Positions 1 to 6,043 of a DNA stretch of 6,083 nt are shown here, in pieces (within the stretch, counting starts at the first letter, position 1; every line of letters starts with the position of its first letter). Source of the stretch: a bacterium. Its GTDB lineage: Bacteria > Desulfobacterota > DSWW01. Under the pieces are notes generated by a model. The model was not told the origin of the DNA and ran no database searches. It saw only the letters and a program-made list of their open reading frames with translations. The DNA lies in contig JAUWSZ010000175.1 of the NCBI GenBank assembly GCA_030609865.1, positions 1 through 6,083 of the forward strand. The letters run 5' to 3'. A program made the translations under genes and the position numbers.

Positions 1-137
1 AAGAGCACCAGGGATGCACCGCCCGCAAGATGGACGATCGTGAACAGGGAGAACTCCCGACTGAACAACAACTCAACAATGCCGAAGAGCAACAGAACAA
101 AGCCGCAAAGGCCTGCAATCTGGCTCGACTTCTTCAT
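1..137 (-). CDS. GldG-like ABC transporter membrane subunit, N-terminus (partial)
   Basis: Only the first 45 codons lie in the window; the gene continues past base 1. The peptide begins MKKSSQIAGLCGFVLLLFGI and shows two hydrophobic stretches, about residues 7-24 and 31-45, so it is an inner-membrane protein with membrane segments at the N-terminus. The ATG at 137-135 is preceded by GGAGG, with 8 nt between; that site overlaps the last codons and stop of the permease gene. The two genes are only 5 nt apart, so they should be translated together. Downstream of a GldA-like ATPase and GldF-like permease, the usual third gene encodes a GldG / ABC_transp_aux-type subunit, and a lysine start followed by a membrane hairpin fits it. 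The reading frame is well supported. The family name rests mainly on gene order, because the diagnostic soluble domain is outside the window. Confidence 0.7.
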   Translation of the reverse strand, partial: MKKSSQIAGLCGFVLLLFGIVELLFSREFSLFTIVHLAGGASLVL

Positions 138-142
138 CAGTC

Positions 143-931
143 CTACCTCCATCGCGAGGATTCAATCGACCTTTTGGTCAGGAACAGGGCAAACAGGATG
201 AACGTGATGAAATAGACCACGTGCCGGCCGTCCAGAAGGCCTTTGGAAAAGTCCGTGAAGTGGTCGATCAGGGACAGGTACTGCAGGACCTTGCCGACTG
301 TCGGCCCCGCGGTCTCGGCCGGCCACCCGATCACGAAGAACAGGAGCAGGGTGACGAAGCAGATCACTGCTGCCACGATCTGGTTCTCGGTCAGGGAGGA
401 GGTGAAAATCCCCACGGCCATGAACGCCGCCCCAAGGAAGAACAACCCGATGTAGCCGGCCACGATGGAGCCCAGCTCGGGCGCCGGCTGTCCGTACTGG
501 AACAGGATCGCCGGGTAGACCAGGGTCAGGGCCAACATCACATCCAGGAAGACGAGCGCGGCCAGGTACTTCCCCAGGACGATGGAATTGACCGAGATCG
601 GGGAGGTCAACAGAAGCTCGTCGGTCCTGAGCTTCTTCTCTTCCGCGAACAGGCGCATCGTAATCAGCGGGACCATCAGCAGAAGCACGATGGTCATGTT
701 GTACAGCAGGGGGAGCATGACCATGTCGTTCAGGTTCAGCTGTGAGGCGATGTCCGGCCTGCGCATCATCTCGTACATGCTGATCATGCGATTGAACTGC
801 ACGAGCAGGTTGAAGAAGAACCAGCCGGAAAGGACCACGTAGCCTGTGAGCACTACGTACGCGACGGGGGACACGAAAAGGGCGCGCAGATCTTTTCCTG
901 CCACGTGAAAGATATCGGTCAATGCCTTCAT
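143..931 (-). CDS. ABC-2 type transporter permease, GldF-like
   Basis: A 262-residue inner-membrane protein with about six hydrophobic segments (roughly 19-43, 74-96, 116-143, 155-178, 184-203, 238-253). This is the expected topology of an ABC-2 permease. The charged stretch after the second segment, MRLFAEEKKLRTDELLLTSP (92-111), is a hallmark of the GldF/NosY-like permeases and lies on the cytoplasmic side, where it probably contacts the ATPase. The start at 931 is set by GGAGG 7 nt upstream, inside the last codons of the ATPase gene, and by a 4-nt ATGA overlap with its stop; this is a strong coupling signal. The protein should pair with the ATPase at 928-1641 to form an exporter-type complex. 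In Bacteroidetes GldA/F/G belong to the gliding machinery; in other phyla the substrate is unknown, so no function beyond ABC-2 transport is claimed. Confidence 0.9.
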   Translation of the reverse strand: MKALTDIFHVAGKDLRALFVSPVAYVVLTGYVVLSGWFFFNLLVQFNRMISMYEMMRRPDIASQLNLNDMVMLPLLYNMTIVLLLMVPLITMRLFAEEKKLRTDELLLTSPISVNSIVLGKYLAALVFLDVMLALTLVYPAILFQYGQPAPELGSIVAGYIGLFFLGAAFMAVGIFTSSLTENQIVAAVICFVTLLLFFVIGWPAETAGPTVGKVLQYLSLIDHFTDFSKGLLDGRHVVYFITFILFALFLTKRSIESSRWR

Positions 932-1641
932 TGCACATCCTCCGTCGTGAGCTTCAGGAATACGCTTTCCAGACTCCCCTGGGCGGTCAGGGCCTCCAGG
1001 GAGTCATCCGCCACGATCCTGCCCCGATCGATGATCAGGCAGCGCTGGCAGATCATCGTGACCTCCGGCAGGATGTGCGTGCTCAGGATGATCGTCTGCT
1101 CCCCGGCCAGGGACTTGACGAGTTCCCGAATTTCGATGATCTGTTTCGGGTCCAGGCCGATGGTCGGCTCATCGAGGATCAAGACCTCCGGGTCGTGGAT
1201 CATGGCCTGGGCCAGGCCGACCCGCTGTCTATAGCCCTTGGAAAGCTTGCCGATAATCTTCTTTCGTGCCTCTTTGAGCCCGCAGTTCACGACCACCCGG
1301 TCGATCGCATCGCCCCGGGCCGAACGGGGGACGCCCTTGATTTTCGCGACAAACTTCAGATACCCGGCAACCGTCATGTCGGCGTACACCGGGGGGTGTT
1401 CGGGCAGGTATCCGATCCGCCTCTTGACCTCCATCGGTTTCTCGAAGATATCGTGCCCGGAAACCGTCACCGTTCCATCCGTAGAGGGCAGGAAACCCGT
1501 AATGATTCGCATCGTCGTGGTCTTCCCCGCCCCATTCGGCCCGAGAAACCCTACGATCTCGCCCTTTTCCACCTGGAACGAGAGATCCTCGATAGCCGTG
1601 ACGTCACCGTAGCGCTTGGTCAGGCCCTCCACTTTGATCAT
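928..1641 (-). CDS. ABC transporter ATP-binding protein, GldA-like
   Basis: A 237-residue cytoplasmic ATPase with all nucleotide-binding motifs in order: Walker A GPNGAGKT (34-41), signature LSKGYRQR (133-140), Walker B VLILDEPT (153-160) with catalytic Glu158, D-loop GLDP (162-165) and switch His189 in STHI. The segment where the Q-loop glutamine normally sits reads YLPEHPPVY (79-87), with Glu81 near the expected position. That PEH pattern is typical of the GldA/CcmA-like branch that serves ABC-2 permeases. The length is normal for a single-domain ATPase. The ATG at 1641 has GGAGG 7 nt upstream, and the dnaJ stop lies 30 nt upstream. The 3' end overlaps the permease ATG by 4 nt. It should supply ATP hydrolysis to that permease. 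Substrate is not deducible from the sequence. Confidence 0.93.
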   Translation of the reverse strand: MIKVEGLTKRYGDVTAIEDLSFQVEKGEIVGFLGPNGAGKTTTMRIITGFLPSTDGTVTVSGHDIFEKPMEVKRRIGYLPEHPPVYADMTVAGYLKFVAKIKGVPRSARGDAIDRVVVNCGLKEARKKIIGKLSKGYRQRVGLAQAMIHDPEVLILDEPTIGLDPKQIIEIRELVKSLAGEQTIILSTHILPEVTMICQRCLIIDRGRIVADDSLEALTAQGSLESVFLKLTTEDVQ

Positions 1642-1671
1642 CTTTCGACCTCCGTCTTCCGTTTTACAATT

Positions 1672-2802
1672 CTATCTCAAGTTCTTTTTGATATAGTCTT
1701 TGACCTTAGCAAAAGGGGTCGGTTCCCTGTCCGCCCCGAAGGCCATATCCCCCTGCAACTCGCTGAGTTCCTTGAGCAATTCTTCCTGCCGCTCGTCCAG
1801 GTTCGTCGGTGTCTTCACGAACACGTGGACTTGGAGATCCCCCTTTCTCCCGCTCCTCACGTTCGGCATCCCGTGACCGCGCATGCGCAACACGTCACCC
1901 GCCTGTGTGCCCCTGGGAATTTTCAGGACCTCGGTTCCGTCCAGCGTGGGGATCTCGATCTCCGCTCCCAACGCCGCCTGGGGGAAGGAAATCGGGATTT
2001 GACAGATGAGCCGGTCGCCATCCCTCTCGAAGAACTCGTGCGACTCCACGTGGAGCACGACGTACAGATCACCAGGCGGGCCACCGTTGAGGCCGGGGCC
2101 ACCTTCCCCGACCAGGCGCAGCTGGGAGCCGTGGTCCACGCCCGGTGGGATCTTCAGGGAGAGCGGCTTCTTCTTCAGGATTCGGGCACTCCCTCGGCAC
2201 GCCTTGCAGACCTTGCTGTAGACCACCCCCCTGCCGCGGCAGTGGCTGCAGGTCGTTGCCATCGAGAAGAACCCCTGGGTCCTCCGGACCTGGCCCGCCC
2301 CGCCGCAAGCGTCGCACGTGGTCGGTGGGCTGTCCTCGGGATAGCCCAGGCCACGGCACTCCTCGCAGGACTCCTCCTTCTCGATCTCGACCTTCTTCGT
2401 TCCCCCCTTCGCCGCGTCCATGAACTCTATCCGCAGGTCGTACCGAAGGTCATCGCCTCGCATGGGCCCGGTCCGTCTACGGCGGGTCCTCGGACCCATG
2501 TCGAAGAAATCCTCGAAGATGCTCGAGAAGCTGGAGAAGATCTCGTCAAAGTTCGTAAAGCCCTGGAATCCGGTGTTCCTCAGGCCGTCGTGGCCGAACC
2601 GGTCGAAGAGCCCCCGCTTTTCCGGGTCCCGGAGGACCTCGTAGGCCTCGGAAGCCTCCTTGAAGGACTCCTCGGCCTCTGCGTTTCCTGGATTTCTGTC
2701 CGGATGGTATTGAAGGGCAAGCTTTCGGTAGGACTTCTTGATTTCGTCATCCGAGGCGTTGCGGGCGACTCCCAGCACCTCGTAATAGTCACGCTTTATC
2801 AA
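1672..2802 (-). CDS. dnaJ: DnaJ-family Hsp40 co-chaperone (type I)
   Basis: A 376-residue protein with the full type I layout. A J domain (about 5-70) carries HPD at 33-35, the motif that stimulates DnaK ATPase activity. A short Gly/Phe-rich linker with several aromatic residues follows (about 70-103). A zinc-binding region has four cysteine pairs (146/149, 163/166, 185/188, 199/202). The rest (about 207-376) is the substrate-binding C-terminal beta domains and dimer tail. The fourth zinc repeat reads CKACRGSA, with Ala in place of the usual last Gly; all eight cysteines are intact. The start codon is TTG at 2802-2800: GGAGGTGG lies just upstream at normal spacing, and no other start gives the complete J domain. 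The first 14 nt overlap the preceding gene. No dnaK or grpE is in the window, so it could be a paralogue (CbpA/DnaJ2-like) rather than the principal DnaJ. Confidence 0.93.
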   Translation of the reverse strand: MIKRDYYEVLGVARNASDDEIKKSYRKLALQYHPDRNPGNAEAEESFKEASEAYEVLRDPEKRGLFDRFGHDGLRNTGFQGFTNFDEIFSSFSSIFEDFFDMGPRTRRRRTGPMRGDDLRYDLRIEFMDAAKGGTKKVEIEKEESCEECRGLGYPEDSPPTTCDACGGAGQVRRTQGFFSMATTCSHCRGRGVVYSKVCKACRGSARILKKKPLSLKIPPGVDHGSQLRLVGEGGPGLNGGPPGDLYVVLHVESHEFFERDGDRLICQIPISFPQAALGAEIEIPTLDGTEVLKIPRGTQAGDVLRMRGHGMPNVRSGRKGDLQVHVFVKTPTNLDERQEELLKELSELQGDMAFGADREPTPFAKVKDYIKKNLR

Positions 2803-3187
2803 CAGAAACCACCTCCATGAACGATTCCTCTGCCGCCTTGAGCGATTCCTCGTTTTCCGACTTCTGGAAGGCCCGTACCGCGTGAGAGTATTGCTCTAGC
2901 TCCATTGCCTTCTTGCCCAGGCTCTCCCACGCTTCTCTGCTGTCCTCTTCGGGAGATCCCTTGGAAGCCACACCGTAGAGGAAGCTGTCCCCCTGCTCGA
3001 TGGCCAGGGCCCTGAGTTGGGCCAAGCCTTCCTCGTAGGACGCCCGGACAAACAGCTCGGCCGCCTCGTTCAGGCGTCCCTCGCGGAGATAGAGCTCGCC
3101 ACAGGAGATCATCCGCTCTGAGGGGATATTATTGTCGAAGAGAAGCTTTCGCTTCTGCTGGCTGTTAGGGAGAGCGTTCTTCTTCAT
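2789..3187 (-). CDS. Small TPR-like protein upstream of dnaJ, function unknown
   Basis: A 132-residue, mostly helical, highly charged soluble protein that I do not recognise by name. Two helix pairs look like tetratricopeptide repeats: about 28-49 ([18 protein letters not shown]) and about 87-110 ([21 protein letters not shown]), each with the spaced Gly/Tyr/Ala/Phe pattern of TPRs. The section between them also looks helical. There is no signal peptide or membrane segment. The ATG at 3187 is the first start after an in-frame stop, but it lacks a clear Shine-Dalgarno sequence, so the exact start is less certain than the frame. Its last codons overlap the dnaJ start by 14 nt in another frame, implying translational coupling and possibly a role as a co-chaperone adaptor or scaffold. 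That role is inferred from position and fold only. Confidence 0.8.
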   Translation of the reverse strand: MKKNALPNSQQKRKLLFDNNIPSERMISCGELYLREGRLNEAAELFVRASYEEGLAQLRALAIEQGDSFLYGVASKGSPEEDSREAWESLGKKAMELEQYSHAVRAFQKSENEESLKAAEESFMEVVSVDKA

Positions 3188-3243
3188 CTTGGGTCGCGAT
3201 CGATCGTGTGCGCCGAATCCACCAGCCTTCGGTCGTCAAAGGG

Positions 3244-3273
3244 ACTTTAGAGAAATGATTAAGGTAATGTCGA
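3244..3273 (-). promoter_or_regulatory. Possible weak sigma70-like promoter for the TPR-dnaJ-ABC operon
   Basis: On the minus strand TCGACA (3273-3268) and TAAAGT (3249-3244) are separated by 18 nt, matching the -35 and -10 consensus at 5/6 and 4/6 positions. It lies just after the protease stop codon and about 57 nt before the TPR-like gene. No heat-shock (sigma32) type elements are seen here. The match is modest and could be chance; the cluster may instead be read through from the degP promoter, since I see no convincing terminator between them. Confidence 0.25.
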
Positions 3274-3284
3274 TTTCGAAGAAA

Positions 3285-4709
3285 TCAAGAGCGGGAAGGG
3301 CGTAAATCCAGCGTAACATAGTACAGAAACCTCCCGCGCAGGATCTGGAGGGTGACGTGGGATCGGCACCTGAGCTTTGAAAACTCCTTGCGGAACTCCT
3401 GCACGTTCGGAATTCTGCGGTCGTTGATCTTCAGCAACACATCCCCCGGCTGCAGGCCAACCCGTTCGGCCTGGCTCCCACGGGTCACTTCGGTAATCTC
3501 CACACCCTTGATCCCCGCCCCGATCATGGCCTTGTTGGTCAGCTCGCCCACGCGGATCCCGAGCGATCGCTGGCAGTAGTTTTCGGCCATCGCTTCGGGC
3601 AGTGCAACGCTTTTTACAGTCTTCTTACGGTATTTCCCCTTCCGGAAGACACGCAAGGTAATATCATCGTTGACGGTCATCCGCCGGAGCAGATCGGCAA
3701 ACGCCTCCGGAGAGGCCAACTCGGTCTGGTCGGCCTGAACGAGGATGTCCTGGACCTCGATGCCCGCCTTCTCTGCAGGGCTCCCCGGGTAGACCTCCGT
3801 GACCAGGACCCCCTGGGTCCCCTCATAGCCAAGGTACTTGGCAAGCTTGTCGTCCAGGCCCTGCACTTCGATCCCGAACCAGGCGGCCTGCACCTCTCCG
3901 AAGGTGATCAGATCATCCACAACCCGCCGGGCTCGATCCGCCGGGATGGCGAAGCCGATGCCCTGGGCCTGGCTGTAGATGGCCGTGTTGACCCCGATCA
4001 CCTCGCCCCGGATGTTCAGGAGGGGGCCGCCGCTGTTTCCAGGGTTGATCGAGGCGTCCGTCTGGATGAAGTCCTTGAAGACCTGATCTCCGGACTGGAT
4101 CGAGCGGTTCAAGGCGCTGATCACGCCCGTGGTCACCGTGTGGGAGAGGCCGAAGGGGTTTCCGATGGCGATCACCGTTTCACCGATCAAAAGGTCCGAA
4201 GAGGTGCTCAACCCTGCCGGCTCGATCTCCTCCTCGATCGCGATCTTCACGACGGCCAGGTCCGAGCCGGGATCGCTGCCCACCAGCTCGCCCTTGTATT
4301 CCTTGCCCGAAACCAGGGTCACATGGATCTCGCTGGCCCGGAGAATCACATGGTGGTTCGTCAGGATGTGGCCCTTCCTGTCGACCAGTACGCCCGAGCC
4401 GAGGCTCTTCCTCTTCTGACGCCTTTCGCCCTGAGGCCCGAAGAAGCGGTTGAAGAATTCGTCGAAAAATGGATCGCGCTGCATCCCGAAGAAGGGATTG
4501 GCAGGGCGGCTCTCATAGATGTCGGTCGATATGTTCACCACGGCCGGACTCAACCGCTCTACAACCTCCACGACAGCGGTCCGCCTCGAGCCGACCTCAC
4601 CCTCATGGGCCGCCAGCCGGCCATACGGGCCGCACACCAGGAAGGCGAAGAGGGCGATCATCGCAATCCTCGCGCAGAGTCCCCAGACACACACGAATGA
4701 AACGCGCAT
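3285..4709 (-). CDS. degP: Do/HtrA family periplasmic serine protease with two PDZ domains
   Basis: A trypsin-like protease/chaperone that degrades or refolds damaged envelope proteins. Numbering here counts from a TTG two codons upstream of the chosen ATG. A basic, hydrophobic N-terminal segment (about 14-36) looks like a Sec signal, possibly cleaved after LAA. The protease domain holds the triad His122 (in TNHHVI, where most relatives have TNNHVI), Asp152 (SDLAVVKI) and Ser228 (GNSGGPL). The Phe-rich loop at about 74-93 resembles the LA loop of Deg proteases. Two PDZ domains follow, at about 273-365 and 385-470. Length is normal for the family. I chose the ATG at 4709 because AAGGA lies 9 nt upstream; the TTG at 4715 would have only 3 nt. 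A good promoter lies at 4769-4796. The next gene on this strand begins 97 nt after the stop, so read-through into the dnaJ cluster is possible. DegQ or MucD would be equally valid names. Confidence 0.93.
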   Translation of the reverse strand: MRVSFVCVWGLCARIAMIALFAFLVCGPYGRLAAHEGEVGSRRTAVVEVVERLSPAVVNISTDIYESRPANPFFGMQRDPFFDEFFNRFFGPQGERRQKRKSLGSGVLVDRKGHILTNHHVILRASEIHVTLVSGKEYKGELVGSDPGSDLAVVKIAIEEEIEPAGLSTSSDLLIGETVIAIGNPFGLSHTVTTGVISALNRSIQSGDQVFKDFIQTDASINPGNSGGPLLNIRGEVIGVNTAIYSQAQGIGFAIPADRARRVVDDLITFGEVQAAWFGIEVQGLDDKLAKYLGYEGTQGVLVTEVYPGSPAEKAGIEVQDILVQADQTELASPEAFADLLRRMTVNDDITLRVFRKGKYRKKTVKSVALPEAMAENYCQRSLGIRVGELTNKAMIGAGIKGVEITEVTRGSQAERVGLQPGDVLLKINDRRIPNVQEFRKEFSKLRCRSHVTLQILRGRFLYYVTLDLRPSRS

Positions 4710-4768
4710 CGGCAAGAATCCTTGTCCAGAATCAAAGCATTCGATGTTCCCAGGCCCAAAACCGATTT

Positions 4769-4796
4769 ATCATACAGCCTCAGCCCACCCTGTCAA
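4769..4796 (-). promoter_or_regulatory. Sigma70-like promoter of the HtrA-type protease gene
   Basis: The minus strand carries a perfect TTGACA (4796-4791), a 16-nt spacer and TATGAT (4774-4769, 5/6 match to TATAAT). The predicted transcription start is near 4761, giving a 5' leader of about 50 nt before the ATG at 4709. The arrangement, strength and position all suit the protease gene. No sigmaE- or sigma32-type motif is evident, so constitutive expression is more likely than purely stress-driven expression. Confidence 0.65.
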
Positions 4797-4813
4797 GGCA
4801 ACGCAGAAAGAAT

Positions 4814-4890
4814 GGGGTCAGGTCTTGCCTTTGAACATTTTACTGTCGGTCCTTCTATCCTCGCGGAAAAATGTTCAAAGGCAAGACCCC
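4814..4890. repeat. REPIN-like inverted repeat, family A (21-bp perfect stem)
   Basis: Positions 4821-4841 are the exact reverse complement of 4868-4888 (21 bp), with a 26-nt loop between. Flanking G/C runs (GGGG at 4814-4817, CCCC at 4887-4890) frame the arms, but the left arm has an additional GGGGTCA before the stem, so the outermost bases are not symmetric. The arm core GGTCAGGTCTTGCC resembles intergenic REP sequences mobilised by REP-associated tyrosine (Y1) transposases in deltaproteobacteria and relatives; that link is from memory, not a search. The repeat lies between the sir2 stop and the degP promoter. There is no T-run after the stem, so it is not a standard intrinsic terminator. 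Confidence 0.85.
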
Positions 4891-4969
4891 GTGCTCTCTA
4901 ACCCGAGATACACCCCTCATCCTAACCTTCTGTGCCTTCTGTCCCTCACCAGCGTCCCCGTTTTTGGGG

Positions 4970-5749
4970 CTATGTGATGAGGAGTTGTTTCACCCGCTGG
5001 AGGACCTCGCCCATGACCTCTCCGGCCCTGCCGTGGATCACCAGATCCGCTTTGTCATCATACGGGGTGTTCGTCAGGTTGATGATGACCAGTCTTGCGC
5101 CCGTGTCTTTGGCGTAGGCAGGCATCAGGGCGGCCGGGTGCACGACCAGGGAGGAACCGATGACGATGAAAAGGTCGCACCGCCCCATCCGGACCTCGGC
5201 CTCCTGCATCTTGTCCACCGGCATGGCCTGGCCGAACGATATGGTCGTTGGCTTGAGCAGCCCTCCGCACTTTCTGCAAAGAGGCACTTCCTCACCTGCC
5301 TCCAGCCATCCCTGGATTTCAGCCCGGGTGTGCCGTGCGTCACACTCCAGGCAGCCGACCTGCAGCGCATTGCCGTGGATCTCGATCACCTTTTCCGCGG
5401 CCAGGCCTGCCTCCTGATGGAGGTTGTCCACGTTCTGGGTGATCACGCATTCGAGCTTGTCGAAGTGATCCAGCTCGGCGCAGGCTTCGTGCGCACGATT
5501 GGGCTTGACGCTGGTCAGGAGCCCGAAGAGCTCGGTATGCATCTTCCAGTACAGTTTGCGGGACTTCTCGCTCGTCAGGAATCGATCGAAGTAGAATTCC
5601 TCCGGGTTATAGCGATCCCAAAGCCCCCCTGCGGACCGGAAGTCCGGGATCCCGGACTCGGTGCTCACGCCCGCACCGGTAAAGACGATGATCCTTTTTG
5701 CCTGAGCGATCCACTCGCTCACGGTCTCAATCGGGTTGGATTCTTGCAT
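4970..5749 (-). CDS. cobB: NAD-dependent protein deacylase, Sir2 family
   Basis: A 259-residue cytoplasmic sirtuin that removes acyl groups from lysine using NAD+, yielding nicotinamide and O-acyl-ADP-ribose. All core elements are visible: GAGVS (25-29) and GIPDFR (33-38) for NAD binding, TQNVDNLH (104-111), catalytic His125 in HGN, zinc cysteines 133, 136, 158 and 161, GSS (198-200) and the late Asn224. The stretch after the zinc site reads SFGQAMP. I see no clear Tyr-x-x-Arg pair of the desuccinylase class, so deacetylation is the simplest guess. The ATG at 5749 is chosen because AGGAGG lies 9 nt upstream and the sirtuin fold starts right after it; the frame stays open to 5902, but that extension is Arg/Pro-rich and runs through a hairpin repeat. 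It stands alone, with no acetyl-CoA synthetase or defence genes beside it. The symbol is a family-level name. Confidence 0.93.
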   Translation of the reverse strand: MQESNPIETVSEWIAQAKRIIVFTGAGVSTESGIPDFRSAGGLWDRYNPEEFYFDRFLTSEKSRKLYWKMHTELFGLLTSVKPNRAHEACAELDHFDKLECVITQNVDNLHQEAGLAAEKVIEIHGNALQVGCLECDARHTRAEIQGWLEAGEEVPLCRKCGGLLKPTTISFGQAMPVDKMQEAEVRMGRCDLFIVIGSSLVVHPAALMPAYAKDTGARLVIINLTNTPYDDKADLVIHGRAGEVMGEVLQRVKQLLIT

Positions 5750-6039
5750 TCTCGGGTTCCTCCTGTAACGCCCCGCGCCAATTCGGGGACAGCCACCGAA
5801 TAGCACGAAATCGAGATGGGTGGTATTCGGTGGCTGTCCCCGAATTAGGGACCGAGCGTATCCACCCCGGGGGCGGAACCGAATCCCTGTCCGAGGAGTC
5901 AATCCTCATACGGTCCTTCATGTCGCTTCCCGTCGGTCGAGTCCCTTCCTGGCGCCCGTCTTTACAAAAGGAGCTTCAGAATGGATGATAGTGGGGTTCG
6001 GCCCTGTTTCTCAACCTTTTTTTCGAGTAGGAGCAAGAT
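5750..6039. other. Divergent intergenic region between sir2 and the right-edge gene
   Basis: This 290-bp region separates the minus-strand sir2 from a plus-strand gene. Besides the hairpin repeat at 5780-5846 and the small ORF from 5981, it contains a short GAGGA/TCCTC inverted repeat near 5893-5907 and a T-run at 6017-6023. I looked for -35/-10 pairs on both strands and found none that I would defend; promoters for both genes must nevertheless lie here or, for sir2, possibly further right. Confidence 0.5.
5780..5846. repeat. REPIN-like inverted repeat, family B (23-bp perfect stem)
   Basis: Positions 5780-5802 and 5824-5846 are perfect reverse complements (23 bp) around a 21-nt loop. Each arm is itself a small palindrome: ATTCGG and CCGAAT close a 9-base loop GGACAGCCA (5781-5801), and the second arm mirrors this. 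Two palindromic REP units in opposite orientation is the REPIN architecture. The sequence is unrelated to the repeat at 4814-4890. It ends only 30 nt before the sir2 ATG, so if transcription starts upstream the hairpin is in the sir2 5' leader. Confidence 0.9.
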
Positions 6040-6043
6040 ATGA
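5981..6043 (+). CDS. Possible 20-codon leader or upstream ORF
   Basis: An ATG at 5981 follows AAAAGGAG (5966-5973) with 7 nt spacing, the best ribosome-binding site on this strand. The frame runs 20 codons (starting MDDSGVRPC, ending SSRSKI) to TGA at 6041-6043. That stop overlaps the ATG of the next gene (ATGA, 6040-6043), so ribosomes ending here could restart on the downstream gene. The peptide matches nothing I recognise and has no run of a single regulatory amino acid, though it contains several Ser and Phe codons. It may be a coupled leader peptide or a chance ORF. Confidence 0.35.
   Translation: MDDSGVRPCFSTFFSSRSKI

Noticed and set aside
922..2820. A 632-codon plus-strand open frame opposite the ATPase and dnaJ genes
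   Set aside because: It is antisense to two genes with full, unmistakable motifs; its product is a low-complexity Arg/Asp/His/Pro-rich peptide with no recognisable domain, as expected from codon-bias shadowing in G+C-rich DNA.
3272..3286. Inverted repeat GATTTC/GAAATC at the degP stop as a transcription terminator
   Set aside because: Only a 6-bp A/T-rich stem with a 3-nt loop and no following T-run on the minus strand.
4953..4970. CCCC/GGGG hairpin just after the sir2 stop as a terminator
   Set aside because: Only a 4-bp stem and no U-tract follows.
4970..5749. Sir2 as part of an anti-phage defence system (Thoeris, DSR or SIR2-HerA types)
   Set aside because: The protein is a compact canonical deacylase with catalytic His, zinc cysteines and no extra domain, and no helicase, TIR, Argonaute or other defence gene is adjacent.
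4871..5803. A 310-codon plus-strand open frame opposite sir2
   Set aside because: Antisense to a complete sirtuin, starts inside the hairpin repeat arm and shows no domain.
5750..5902. A 51-residue N-terminal extension of Sir2
   Set aside because: The extension translates a hairpin repeat and is Arg/Pro/Gly-rich; the ATG at 5749 has a strong Shine-Dalgarno sequence and begins right at the sirtuin fold.
5992..6023. GGG/CCC hairpin followed by a T-run as an intrinsic terminator or attenuator on the plus strand
   Set aside because: The stem is about 3 bp and 10 or more bases separate it from the T-run, so it would not work as a standard terminator.
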